From NCBI GenBank assembly GCA_964455525.1, contig CAYVWR010000002.1, forward strand, positions 434,001-498,000: a stretch of 64,000 bases of DNA, written 5' to 3'. The translations under genes and the position numbers were made by a program. The notes under the pieces were generated by a model. It searched no databases and was not told where the DNA came from. It saw nothing but the letters and a program-made list of their open reading frames with translations. Position 1 is the first letter of the stretch; the number at the start of each line of letters is the position of its first letter. The stretch comes from JAFDZV01 sp964455525. GTDB taxonomy: Bacteria; Bacteroidota; Ignavibacteria; OLB7. This document shows, piece by piece, positions 36,155 through 45,797 of the stretch.

Positions 36155-37165
36155 ATGGCTGATATTTCTTATCTGATCGTTACGCTGGAGCATGCCCGCT
36201 ATGCGATCGACACCGATGCTGTTCTGGAAATCTTCTCCCTGCCAGAACTCTCTTGTGTGGCGCAGGCCCCGCACGATGTCGTCGGATTGATCGATCTCCG
36301 CGGTGCCATCGTTCCGGTGGTCGATCTCCGGCTGCGGTTCGGGATTCCGCGTCGCAGGTATGCCCTTGCCGACCGTGTGGTGGTGCTTGCCCGCGAAGGG
36401 CGGGTGATGGGCGTTATCGTCGATGAGGTGCATGAGGTGCGCCGTATCGGTGCGTATGAATTGCAGCCGGTTCCGCAATACCCTGGCAGGGGGGGCGAAC
36501 TCTATATAGCGGCCATGGCATCGGTCGCCGAGACGATCATTGCCATCGTCGATCTTGAACGGCTCTTCCGGGGCCTGCCGGAGAATATCCCGGCGCCTGG
36601 CGATGATTCCGGCACGGTTCGCCATGTCGGCGATTTCCACGAGAACATCCAGCCTGCCGATCTGGAAGTGTTCGGCGATCGTGCCGATCGTCTTCGCGAA
36701 CGTCCTGTGCGTGCCGATGAAGCGGGCATGACCTCCCTGGCGGTGATCTCGCTCGGCGACGAGCTGTTCGGCCTTGGTCTGGATGTGGTCCTGGAATTTG
36801 CGGAGTGTGCCGAGGTGGCCCTGGTCCCCTGCTCTCCAGATCATATCGTGGGGCTGATCAACCTTCGCGGCGATATCCTCACACTGGTCGATATCCGGGG
36901 CATGCTCGGGCTTCCAGCCATGCGAAAGCCCGATGATGCACGGATGGTGGTTGTGCAGGTCGGCGATGTGCGGATCGGGATCGTTGTTGCCGATATCGTC
37001 GATGTCGTTCATGTTCCCACAGGGACGATCATGGCTGCCGACCGAAGCCCGGAGGCCGATCATGCCTCGGCCTCGCTGCTGTACCAGGGGCGGATTGTGA
37101 CGTTGCTCGATATCCCTGCGATCATCGCGAGCGGAGCATTGCATGTGGACGATGAGGCTGTCTGA
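36155..37165 (+). CDS. cheW: CheW-like coupling protein with two CheW domains
   Basis: 336 residues from ATG 36155 (MADISYLIVTLEHARYAID). Domain 1 (about 1-140) has VVGLIDLRGAIVPVVDLRLRFGI. Domain 2 (about 195-325) has HIVGLINLRGDILTLVDIRGMLGL and VVVQVGDVRIGIVVADIVDVV. The linker is acidic. Tandem CheW proteins bridge receptors and CheA in arrays. It lies directly upstream of the receptor and downstream of cheR, so it is the array scaffold for this system. Confidence 0.93.
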   Translation: MADISYLIVTLEHARYAIDTDAVLEIFSLPELSCVAQAPHDVVGLIDLRGAIVPVVDLRLRFGIPRRRYALADRVVVLAREGRVMGVIVDEVHEVRRIGAYELQPVPQYPGRGGELYIAAMASVAETIIAIVDLERLFRGLPENIPAPGDDSGTVRHVGDFHENIQPADLEVFGDRADRLRERPVRADEAGMTSLAVISLGDELFGLGLDVVLEFAECAEVALVPCSPDHIVGLINLRGDILTLVDIRGMLGLPAMRKPDDARMVVVQVGDVRIGIVVADIVDVVHVPTGTIMAADRSPEADHASASLLYQGRIVTLLDIPAIIASGALHVDDEAV

Positions 37166-37255
37166 GCCTGGTGGTGCTTTTTATTCTTCCCGTACGGTTC
37201 GCCAGCCGGATCTGTGTTGGCACCCTAACATAATCGCTGTAAACGATCCCTTTCC

Positions 37256-38722
37256 ATGATAAAGCTGATAAAACTCAGACAGCGCATCCTCTTCGGATAT
37301 GCCGTTCCCATTGTGATCATGTTCGTGGTTGCCGGGCTTGCCTATCACGCCGGGGAGCGGAGCATCCATGCATCGCATGGCGTGTATGATGAGTACACCC
37401 TGCTTATACACAACGATGATATCATGAAGGCCGTGCTCGATAATCAGCGTGGGGTGCGCGGGTTTATCATCACTGGCGATGAGACGTTCCTAAGCCCGAT
37501 GCATGAGGGGAGGGAAGCCTTTGCGCGTATGATGCATGCCGTTCGTGCGAGCCTGCCGGAAGACAGCCCTTCCAGAACACAATGGGATACCGTGGAAACC
37601 CTTGTCGCAAAACGGTTGATTCCTTGGCAGGATAGCCTTGTGGCATTGGTACGCAAGGGAACAGACTCGGCACAGAAGATGGCCGTGGATCTGATCCGGT
37701 CGGCACATGAGCGGGAGCTTATGCTGGAGATAAGCCATAGGATCAACAGCATTGATGCATATCATGAAGGACGGCTCAATGAGAGCCGTATCGCCAGCGA
37801 CGGCGCGATGCTGGGCGTGGAGCGCATCGTTTTTCTGGGTGCCGGAGTCGGGGCGGTGGTCGCTATCCTTGCTTCTCTGGTCATTTCCTCCGGCATCGTC
37901 AAGACGATCAACGAGACCGTCAATGCGGTCTCCACATCATCGACGCAGATCGCCGCCACCATCGACGAGCATGAGCGAACCGCAACGCAGCAGGCGGCCG
38001 CGGTGAACCAGACATCGGCGACGATGGATGAGCTTGGGGCCTCGTCGCGGCAATCCGCCGAGCAGGCCGAAACTATCGCCCATGCGGCGCGGCAATCGCT
38101 GGCGCTTGCCGAAGGCGGAACCCGTACCGTGGCGCAGACGTTGGCCGCCATGTCGGTCCTCAAGGAGAAGGTGGGGTCGGTTGCCGAGCAGATTCTGCGG
38201 TTGAGCGAGCGGACCAGCCAGATCGGAAGCATCACCAATCTGGTTGGCGATCTGGCAAATCAGACAAATCTGCTGGCGCTGAATGCTGCTGTGGAGGCGG
38301 CCCGTGCCGGAGAGCATGGACGAGGGTTTGCGGTGGTTGCCGGGGAGATCAGGAAGCTGGCCGATCAGAGCAAGAAGTCCGCCGAGAGGATCAATGCCCT
38401 TGTGCTCGATATCCAGAAATCCACTAACTCCACCGTAATGGCAACCGAGGAGGGGACCAAGACCGTAGAGGAGGGGATAGAGCTTGTCAACAAAACCGGC
38501 GAGGCGTTCAATACCTCGTCCTCCTCTATCAACAGCACCTTCGAGAGCATTCAGCAGATCTCACTCAACATGAAGCAGCAGGCGCTTGCCATCCGGCAGG
38601 TGGTGGATGCCATGAACAGCCTCAACATCGGTGCAAAGGAGACCTCGATAGGCATCACACAAACCAAGTCGGGGGTGCAGACGCTTGTCGATGCAACCCA
38701 TAAACTGAAGGCGATGGTATGA
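37256..38722 (+). CDS. Methyl-accepting chemotaxis protein, CHASE3-type sensor, no HAMP
   Basis: 488 residues. Helix TM1 (about 9-29) and TM2 (about 196-216) bracket a helical periplasmic sensor with VLDNQRGVRGFIITGDETFL, the CHASE3-like signature. TM2 runs almost directly into the signalling helix bundle (SSTQIAATIDEHERTATQQAAAVNQTSATMDEL), with no room for a HAMP domain. The hairpin tip is present: ITNLVGDLANQTNLLALNAAVEAARAGEHGRGFAVVAGEIRKLAD. Glu/Gln-rich helices offer methylation sites for CheR/CheB. The ligand is unknown. Confidence 0.94.
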   Translation: MIKLIKLRQRILFGYAVPIVIMFVVAGLAYHAGERSIHASHGVYDEYTLLIHNDDIMKAVLDNQRGVRGFIITGDETFLSPMHEGREAFARMMHAVRASLPEDSPSRTQWDTVETLVAKRLIPWQDSLVALVRKGTDSAQKMAVDLIRSAHERELMLEISHRINSIDAYHEGRLNESRIASDGAMLGVERIVFLGAGVGAVVAILASLVISSGIVKTINETVNAVSTSSTQIAATIDEHERTATQQAAAVNQTSATMDELGASSRQSAEQAETIAHAARQSLALAEGGTRTVAQTLAAMSVLKEKVGSVAEQILRLSERTSQIGSITNLVGDLANQTNLLALNAAVEAARAGEHGRGFAVVAGEIRKLADQSKKSAERINALVLDIQKSTNSTVMATEEGTKTVEEGIELVNKTGEAFNTSSSSINSTFESIQQISLNMKQQALAIRQVVDAMNSLNIGAKETSIGITQTKSGVQTLVDATHKLKAMV

Positions 38723-38854
38723 TAGGGTTTGGCACTTCGGCATCCCATTCCGGTTCCTGCCGTGGCTTCCTCCGCCTGTCTGCTCTGCGGATCGTACGCC
38801 TTGTGCCGCCAACAGGGCTTGCTATCGCCGCCGGTGCATCCAGCAGGAGGGAGG

Positions 38855-41356
38855 ATGGCGAATAATCTTCGAGATGATGCCGAGCTGTGTGCGCTCTTCA
38901 AGGCCGAGTGCGATGAGAATCTTCAGCGTATCGATTCGGCACTGCTGCGGCTGGAAGAGGATTCGCAGAACCGTCCGCTGATCGAGGAGCTGTTTCGCGA
39001 CGCACATACGTTGAAAGGATCGGCCGGCATGGTGGGGGCCAATGAGATCCAGGCAGTGGCGCATCGGTTCGAGGATCTGCTCGGCGGAGCACGCCGCGGT
39101 GAGGCCCCGCTTCCCCCTGAAACGATCGGCCGTCTCTATCGGGCCGTTGATATCATGCGGAAACTGGTGGAGGAGGTGGTTGCCGGTGTTCCATCGGGAA
39201 TAGATATCTGGCAGGCTCTGTCGGAACTCCATACCGATGCACGCTCTGCTCCTCTGGTTGCTCCCCCGGAGCCAGGGGGACCGGCGGCTCCCGGGATATC
39301 GGCCGGAACGACTGCCGCCGTCGCCGAGCCTGTTGGCGGCCCCGCTGATCGGGATGATGGTGCTGCTGTTTTCTCTGCCAACGCTGATGGGCTTGTGGCA
39401 ACACCCCGGCAGCCTGCCGCCGCTTCTGCGGCCCTGGTGGCTGATATCATACCGGTTGCCACGGTCGATGGCAGAACGTCGGCCATGGGGATGCCCGCGA
39501 CAAACGAGACAGCGGAGCCTGCCAGGGGCTTCGCTATCGGCAGCCTGCTGGCCGCAGGGCAGCCGGCGGCCGGGGAGATCGAAACCATCCGTGTGGATGC
39601 CCGGAAGCTGGATGCCCTTATGGCACCGGTCGGCGAGTTGACGGTGGCGGCGGCACGAAGCCTCCGCAGAGTGATGGAGATAGAAAGGGTCGCCGATCTG
39701 TGGGATGAGCTGGGCCGCGAGTTGGCGGTTCACCGTGTTGCTCTGGCCGAAATGCTGCATCGAGCGTCGAGCGTCGATGAATCGTTGCTGCGGCGTCTGG
39801 CCGATCGGCTGCTGACGGTGCAGGAGAGCATCGGCGAACGGATGGAGCAGGGGAGTGGGGCGGTAGCACGGTTGCAGAAGGGGCTTGCCGAGGATGGCGC
39901 AACGCTTAGCTTCTTGGCGGAGACGCTGGGCGACGGCATTCGCGAGATACGTATGCTGGCGTTCTCGACGCTCTTCAACCTCTTTCCCCGCATGGTCCGC
40001 GATCTGGCATACAACGAGGGGAAACAGGTGCATCTGGTGATCGAAGGAGGGGAGATCACCGTCGACAAACGGGTGCTCGATGAGCTGAAGGACCCCTTGA
40101 TGCATATGCTCCGCAATGCCATCGATCATGGGATAGAAACGCCCGGGAACCGGCTTCGCGCCGGAAAACATGCGGTTGGTACCATCCATCTGAAAGCGTA
40201 CCGGACCTTGGCGAGCATCATCGTGGAGATGAGCGACGACGGCCATGGCATCGATCCCGAGGCGGTAGCACGCGGTGTGGTGGAGCGTGGCCTCAGGAAT
40301 GCCGAGGAGGTGTCACGCATGACGGTTGATGAGCTTCAGGGACTGATCTTTGCCTCCGGGGTTTCCACACGCGGGCGGATTACCGATATCTCCGGCCGGG
40401 GAATCGGCATGGATGTGGTACGCGCCAATGTTGAACGTCTGAAAGGAAGCGTTCATCTTGAATCGATGCCCGGATCTGGCTGTACAATTCGTCTTCAACT
40501 CCCTCGTACCTTGGCAACGCTGCGCGTGCTTACCCTTGATCTTGCCGGTCAGGTCTTTGCGCTGCCGGTTGATGCCGTGCTCTCATCGCTCCTTGTGAGC
40601 GCCGAGGAGGTGTTGCGCATGGAGGGGCGGGAGATGATTCTGTTCGGCGGCGAGCCGGTCCCGGTTGCTCGTCTGGCCGATATCCTTGAGATTCCCTCGA
40701 CACCACATCCGGGGTGGGGCAACACTCAGGGGGCGGCCAGGATGCCATGCGTGATTCTTCTGGAACGGGGTATGCGGTTCGGGCTTTTTGTGGATGATCT
40801 TGTCGATGAACAGGAAGTGATCGTAAAGCACGATCAGGCCTTGTTGAAACACGTTCGTACGATGGCCGGAGCGGCAATACTGGCCTCCGGGAGCATCTGT
40901 ATCCTTCTCAATCCGGGCGATCTCCGTAAGAGCCTGTACCACGGGAAGATGGGGGGAGCACGCCAGATACAGACCACGCCGGAGCCACCGAGGGTGAAAG
41001 TGATTCTGCTGGTAGAGGATTCGATTACGACACGCACACAGATGAAGCGCATTCTGGATGGTGCCGGCTATGAGGTTGTTACTGCTGTTGATGGCGTCGA
41101 TGGGCTGGCGAAGTTTCGTGCCCGCTCCTTCGATGCTGTGATCTCCGATGTACAGATGCCGAATATGGATGGCCTTACCCTGACTACAAAGATCCGCCAG
41201 AGCAAAGAGCAGGGCGATCTGCCGGTGATCCTTGTCACCTCGCTTTCCCGTGATGACGATCGTCGCAGAGGGATGGAGGTTGGGGCCAATGCATACCTTA
41301 CCAAACCGGCGTTCGATCAGAAAGTATTGCTGGATACCTTACGGAGGCTGCTCTGA
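38855..41356 (+). CDS. cheA: Hybrid CheA histidine kinase with C-terminal receiver
   Basis: 833 residues. ATG 38855 has a strong GGAGGGAGG site; a TTG at 38729 adds unrelated sequence. Domain order: HPt (phospho-His51 in DAHTLKGSAGMVG), a low-complexity Ala/Pro linker (about 125-245), dimerisation and HATPase (HMLRNAIDHGIETPGNR, MSDDGHGIDP, DISGRGIGMDVVRANV), a CheW-like P5 domain (about 550-690), and a REC domain with phospho-Asp765 in ISDVQMPNMDG. No separate CheY-binding P2 is evident. The built-in REC may be a phosphate sink or the output. Its stop overlaps cheB (TGATG). Confidence 0.95.
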   Translation: MANNLRDDAELCALFKAECDENLQRIDSALLRLEEDSQNRPLIEELFRDAHTLKGSAGMVGANEIQAVAHRFEDLLGGARRGEAPLPPETIGRLYRAVDIMRKLVEEVVAGVPSGIDIWQALSELHTDARSAPLVAPPEPGGPAAPGISAGTTAAVAEPVGGPADRDDGAAVFSANADGLVATPRQPAAASAALVADIIPVATVDGRTSAMGMPATNETAEPARGFAIGSLLAAGQPAAGEIETIRVDARKLDALMAPVGELTVAAARSLRRVMEIERVADLWDELGRELAVHRVALAEMLHRASSVDESLLRRLADRLLTVQESIGERMEQGSGAVARLQKGLAEDGATLSFLAETLGDGIREIRMLAFSTLFNLFPRMVRDLAYNEGKQVHLVIEGGEITVDKRVLDELKDPLMHMLRNAIDHGIETPGNRLRAGKHAVGTIHLKAYRTLASIIVEMSDDGHGIDPEAVARGVVERGLRNAEEVSRMTVDELQGLIFASGVSTRGRITDISGRGIGMDVVRANVERLKGSVHLESMPGSGCTIRLQLPRTLATLRVLTLDLAGQVFALPVDAVLSSLLVSAEEVLRMEGREMILFGGEPVPVARLADILEIPSTPHPGWGNTQGAARMPCVILLERGMRFGLFVDDLVDEQEVIVKHDQALLKHVRTMAGAAILASGSICILLNPGDLRKSLYHGKMGGARQIQTTPEPPRVKVILLVEDSITTRTQMKRILDGAGYEVVTAVDGVDGLAKFRARSFDAVISDVQMPNMDGLTLTTKIRQSKEQGDLPVILVTSLSRDDDRRRGMEVGANAYLTKPAFDQKVLLDTLRRLL

Positions 41357-42420
41357 TGCTGCCGGTTGATCCCGCCATTGACTCCCCCAAGGCTCCGGTC
41401 ACCGTGCTGCTGGTGGACGACTCGCTTGTCGCGCTTGCGATCCTGAAACGTATCCTTTCCTCCTCCCCTGGCATCGAGGTGGTGGGAACTGCGCGTAGCG
41501 GGCGGGAGGCACTGGAGCTTATCCCGAAACTGCAACCGGCCGTGGTCTGTACCGATCTGCATATGCCCGACATGGACGGATTGGAGCTTACCCGGCAGAT
41601 CGTTGCGCGGCACCCACGCCCGGTGCTCGTGATAAGCTCATCGACGCAACCGGATGATCTCCACAACATCAAGCGACTTCTCGATGCCGGTGCCATCGAT
41701 GTCCTGCCAAAGCCCACCAGCGGGCTGGATCAGGGGTACGAGGCGATGGCTGCCGATCTGGTACGGAAAATCCGCGTTCTTTCCGGCGTCTATGTTTTTC
41801 GGCGTGGTGGTGCGGCCAAGGCTGCGGCTGCCGGTGATGCAGATATGCACAAGGCCAGAGTTGTTGTCATCGGGGCTTCTACAGGAGGCCCGCAGGCCCT
41901 ACAGGAGATCTTGTCCAGGCTCCCGGCGGATTTTTCCGTTCCCATCCTCTGCGTGCAGCATATCGCGGCCGGCTTTCTGGAGGGGTTTATCACATGGCTT
42001 CGCAAGTATATAAAAATGAAGATGGCCATTGCCGCCGCGGGGATGCAGATGGAGCCGGGAACCATCTATTTCCCACCGGAAGGTGAGCATCTTGAGCTTG
42101 GGAGCGACCGGCGTTTTATCGCCTCGAAGCAGGGGCCGGTCAATGGCCATAAGCCTGCGATCACTGTGACGATGCTTTCGGCGCTGGATCGTTATGGGGC
42201 CGCTACCGTAGGAGTGCTCCTGTCCGGCATGGGGAGCGATGGAGTTGAGGGCATCCGTGCCATCGCCGCTGCCGGTGGGGTGACGTTGGCGCAGGACAGG
42301 GAAAGCTGCACCGTCTATGGCATGTCGGCACAGGCGGTGAAGATCGGTGCGGTACGTTATGAGTTGGATCCGGCGGGGATCGCCGGGAAGCTGCTTGAGA
42401 TCGGGCCTTGGATTCCATAA
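41356..42420 (+). CDS. cheB: CheB chemoreceptor glutamate methylesterase/deamidase
   Basis: 354 residues: REC domain with phospho-Asp67 (CTDLHMPDMDG), a linker, then the methylesterase domain with the catalytic triad Ser175 (GASTGGPQ), His202 (VQHIAAGF) and Asp295 (GMGSDGVEG). REC phosphorylation by CheA activates esterase activity in this family. The start ATG overlaps the cheA stop, so production is coupled. It opposes CheR on the receptor. Confidence 0.97.
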   Translation: MLPVDPAIDSPKAPVTVLLVDDSLVALAILKRILSSSPGIEVVGTARSGREALELIPKLQPAVVCTDLHMPDMDGLELTRQIVARHPRPVLVISSSTQPDDLHNIKRLLDAGAIDVLPKPTSGLDQGYEAMAADLVRKIRVLSGVYVFRRGGAAKAAAAGDADMHKARVVVIGASTGGPQALQEILSRLPADFSVPILCVQHIAAGFLEGFITWLRKYIKMKMAIAAAGMQMEPGTIYFPPEGEHLELGSDRRFIASKQGPVNGHKPAITVTMLSALDRYGAATVGVLLSGMGSDGVEGIRAIAAAGGVTLAQDRESCTVYGMSAQAVKIGAVRYELDPAGIAGKLLEIGPWIP

Positions 42421-42450
42421 CCCGTTTTCGGCATAACTATATCTGGAGCG

Positions 42451-44715
42451 ATGAGAGAACAGATCAATCAGGAGGTATCACGGAAGGATGTTCATATCCT
42501 GATCGTAGAGGATAGTCTGATGCAGGCACAGATGCTGAAGCGCGCACTGCTGGGGCAGGGCTACGGTGTCAGCATTGCCGGCAATGGCGCCGAAGGGCTG
42601 GAGAAAACCAGAGCGATCCGGCCGACGCTCGTTATCAGCGATGTGATGATGCCGGTGATGGATGGCTATAGCATGTGCCGTATGATTAAGAATGATCCGG
42701 CGTTGCATGATATCCCGGTCGTTCTCTTTACAAGCCTTTCCGATACCCGGGATATCATCCGTGGGCTTGAATGCAAGGCTGATAACTTCATCGTCAAGAC
42801 CGGCAACGAGGAGGCTATTCTTGCCCGCATCGAACAGCTTCTGGAAACCATGCAGGTGCGCCATTCGGAGGATATGCAGCAGGGCATCGAGATCTATTTC
42901 GCCGGCAGCCACCATGTCATTTATTCCGATCGCCGCCAGATCCTGGATCTGCTTCTCTCTACCTACGAGAGTGCCGTACAGCAGAATCGCGATCTGATAC
43001 AGGCGCAGCTTCAGTTGCAGCGTCTTAACGAGCGTCTGGAGGATACCGTCCGCGAACGCACCACCGCTCTTGCTAGGGCAGAGGATCAGGCCACGCTCCT
43101 TAATATCCAGGCGCGCGAGCTTATCGAGGCCCGCGAGGCAGCGCTGGAGGGTTCACGCCTGAAGTCGGAATTCCTTGCCAATATGAGCCATGAGATCCGT
43201 ACCCCGATGAATGGGATCATCGGCATGAGCGATCTGCTGCTCGATACCAGGCTTGACCGGAGCCAGCAGGAATATGCCGAGACCATCAGAACCTCCGCAC
43301 GGTCGTTGCTGAAGGTGATTAACGATATACTCGACTTCTCGAAAATCGAGGCGGGAAAGCTCGATGTGGAAACCCTCGATTTCGAGGTGCGGCCAACCGT
43401 GCAGAGCGCCGCTGCGGTCTTCATGGATCAGGCTGCCGCCAAAGGCGTTCGCATTTCCACCCATGTGGATGCCATTGTGCCACAGTGGGTGGGAAGCGAT
43501 CCGTACCGTTTGCGCCAGGTGATCCTGAATCTGCTTGGCAATGCCGTCAAGTTCACCGATCGCGGCGAGATTACCCTTGGCGTGACGCTTGAGGATGATG
43601 CCCCCGGCCGTGGATGCCTGCGGTTTACCGTGACCGATACCGGGATCGGCATTCCAAAGGAAAAGCAGGGATATCTGTTCCAGGCATTCGTTCAGGTCGA
43701 TAGCTCTACCACCCGCCGTTATGGTGGCACCGGCCTGGGACTGGCGATCTCCCGCAATCTTGTGGAACTGATGGGAGGAACGTTTGGTTTTGAGAGCGAG
43801 CAGGGCAAAGGCTCCTCCTTCTGGTTTACTGTGGGGTTCGAGAAGCATTGGAATGCTGGCCGGAGCGGCGCTGCCGGGGAGATCATGCCGGATCGTACCG
43901 CCGCCGCTGCTGCGGCCCACCGCAGCTCGACCCGCATCCTGGTGGCAGAGGATAATCTTATCAACCAGAAAGTGGCGCTGGGACAGCTTCGGAAGCTTGG
44001 CTATGATGCCGAGGTCGTTGCCAATGGGCTTGATGTGCTCGATGCGATGGCGCGTAAGACGTACGATCTTATCTTTATGGATTGCCAGATGCCAGAGATG
44101 GACGGATATCGTACCTCTCGTGAGATCAGGAGCCGTGAGCGGGCCGGGGAGCATGTCGTGATTATCGCTCTTACTGCAAGCGCCATGCGCGGAGAGCGCG
44201 AGAAGTGCCTGGAGGCAGGCATGGACGATTATATAAGCAAGCCGGTGGATATCGCCGAACTGGAGCGGATACTGAGCATCTGGAAGAGTTATCGAGGCGC
44301 CGCTGCCAGTGGTCTTTCTGCTGCAATGCCCGATGAGGTCCCCTCGCTTGCCCCCGATGCGGCCTACGATGTCCTCGATCGGCAGATTGTGAGCGGGCTG
44401 CGGATGATGGATGAGAATGGCCAGCCTGTCCTCTTCTACGAGCTGATTGATCTCTTTCTTCGCGATGCTCCTGAGCGCCTCGGCGCTCTACGCAGTGCGG
44501 TTGCTTCCGGCGATGCGGCTGCCCTGTGCACGGTAAGCCATAAGCTGAACGGGGGGGCCGCAATCCTTGGTGCCAAAGGGCTTTCCATGCTTCTTGTCGA
44601 GCTTGAGGGATGTGGCCACGCAAACGATATGGACGCCGCCGCTGCGCTGATGGCAAAGGTGGAGGATGGCTTTGCACAGGTGATCCCGGTGCTCCAATGG
44701 GAGCGTGCGCACTAG
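42451..44715 (+). CDS. Cytoplasmic hybrid sensor histidine kinase (REC-HisKA-HATPase-REC-HPt)
   Basis: 754 residues without membrane segments. REC1 (about 12-130; VISDVMMPVMDGY) is followed by a coiled coil (about 170-235). Then come HisKA with phospho-His247 (NMSHEIRTPMNGIIGMSDLLLDT), HATPase (LRQVILNLLGNAVKFTD, DTGIGIPK, GGTGLGLAI), REC2 (FMDCQMPEMDGY) and a C-terminal HPt (VSHKLNGGAAILGA). All phosphorelay residues look intact. It lies 30 nt after cheB and probably receives phosphate or input from the CheA system through REC1, since no CheY is present. Confidence 0.94.
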   Translation: MREQINQEVSRKDVHILIVEDSLMQAQMLKRALLGQGYGVSIAGNGAEGLEKTRAIRPTLVISDVMMPVMDGYSMCRMIKNDPALHDIPVVLFTSLSDTRDIIRGLECKADNFIVKTGNEEAILARIEQLLETMQVRHSEDMQQGIEIYFAGSHHVIYSDRRQILDLLLSTYESAVQQNRDLIQAQLQLQRLNERLEDTVRERTTALARAEDQATLLNIQARELIEAREAALEGSRLKSEFLANMSHEIRTPMNGIIGMSDLLLDTRLDRSQQEYAETIRTSARSLLKVINDILDFSKIEAGKLDVETLDFEVRPTVQSAAAVFMDQAAAKGVRISTHVDAIVPQWVGSDPYRLRQVILNLLGNAVKFTDRGEITLGVTLEDDAPGRGCLRFTVTDTGIGIPKEKQGYLFQAFVQVDSSTTRRYGGTGLGLAISRNLVELMGGTFGFESEQGKGSSFWFTVGFEKHWNAGRSGAAGEIMPDRTAAAAAAHRSSTRILVAEDNLINQKVALGQLRKLGYDAEVVANGLDVLDAMARKTYDLIFMDCQMPEMDGYRTSREIRSRERAGEHVVIIALTASAMRGEREKCLEAGMDDYISKPVDIAELERILSIWKSYRGAAASGLSAAMPDEVPSLAPDAAYDVLDRQIVSGLRMMDENGQPVLFYELIDLFLRDAPERLGALRSAVASGDAAALCTVSHKLNGGAAILGAKGLSMLLVELEGCGHANDMDAAAALMAKVEDGFAQVIPVLQWERAH

Positions 44716-44786
44716 GATGTAATCCCCCGGTGCTCCCACGGCAAATTCCTGCTAGGGAAGCATGGTGGAATTCATGATCGAACCAG

Positions 44787-45401
44787 ATGAACATGACGTT
44801 CCCTGCATCGCATATTCATATCCTGGGTGCCTCCGGCTCGGGCACGACAACGCTGGCACAGGCGCTGGCCGGGCGGCTTGGCTACGTTCATCTCGACACC
44901 GACCGCTTCTACTGGCTTCCAACCGATCCGCCGTTTCAGGAACCTCGTCCGGTGCAGCAGCGGCTCTCGCTGCTATATGATGTCTTCGGCAGGCATCAAC
45001 GGTGGGTGCTTTCCGGCTCGCTCGTCGGTTGGGGCGATCCGCTTATTGCTCTGTTCGATCTGGTGGTGTTTCTTGCGCTGCCAGCTTCGGTTCGCATGCA
45101 GCGTCTGCTGGAGCGTGAGAGGATGCGCTATGGGGCCGGGCGCATCCAGGCCGGAGGCGACCTTCATGACGATCATACACGGTTCATGGCATGGGCCAGG
45201 AATTATGATGTCGGCGATGGGTCATCCCGCAGCCGTGTTCTGCACGAGCGGTGGATGGCGGCATTGCCCTGCCGGGTGATCCGGCTGGAAGGGGACCTGT
45301 CGGTCGAGGAACGCATGGCCCGAGTGCTCGATGTGCTGCCCGGCGATCCACAGGCGAAGGCAACGGGGATGGTGCCGGAAGCGATCCCACATAGCCGATA
45401 G
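44787..45401 (+). CDS. Adenylate kinase-like P-loop NTPase with Lys-less Walker A
   Basis: 204 residues. The nucleotide loop near the N-terminus reads GASGSGTTTLAQALA: the usual Walker A Lys is Thr. Other features fit the AK/FlaR-like kinase fold: HLDTDRFYWL (Walker B-type, substrate side), WVLSGSLVGWGD, and a lid-type Arg-rich stretch LERERMRYGAG. I recall the GSGTTT variant as recurrent in this kinase-like family, so it is not necessarily a defect. The substrate is unknown. A second, more canonical relative lies about 400 nt downstream. Confidence 0.75.
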   Translation: MNMTFPASHIHILGASGSGTTTLAQALAGRLGYVHLDTDRFYWLPTDPPFQEPRPVQQRLSLLYDVFGRHQRWVLSGSLVGWGDPLIALFDLVVFLALPASVRMQRLLERERMRYGAGRIQAGGDLHDDHTRFMAWARNYDVGDGSSRSRVLHERWMAALPCRVIRLEGDLSVEERMARVLDVLPGDPQAKATGMVPEAIPHSR

Positions 45402-45797
45402 TGCCTCGGCTGTGGCGCCCGCCCACATCGCCGCCCATACGATCCGCCTGTGCAGCACGCGGCAATCCCTCAGGTGCTTTCCAGCGTATCGAAGAACTGC
45501 CCCCACGATATAGTGAGCCTCTCTGCGTTGTCGGCGACCAGGTGTTTTCTGAATAATGAACCACATGATCTTGTGAAGGCCTGTCATATGGCAGGAACGC
45601 AGGTTCATGGTGTGCCGCATTCAACCGGTGGCTGGGATATCGGGCGCAATGGAGTGGAATTGCCGGATGCCGTCCTCTGCAATGATGCGGCCTGGAGTTT
45701 CGTACATCGCGACGTCATGCACCACTTCCGCCGATAGGCTGGAGTACGGTATGTTTGTGCCAAAGGAGTATCGTTCATTCAGCATCATTTTCAAGCT
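45402..45797. other. Intergenic stretch between two kinase-like genes
   Basis: About 400 nt. Short open frames occur on both strands (for example 45450-45737 + and 45222-45620 -), but none has family resemblance, and the minus-strand ones overlap the flanking genes. The sequence is less GC-biased than the flanking genes. A decayed gene is possible but not supported. Confidence 0.35.
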
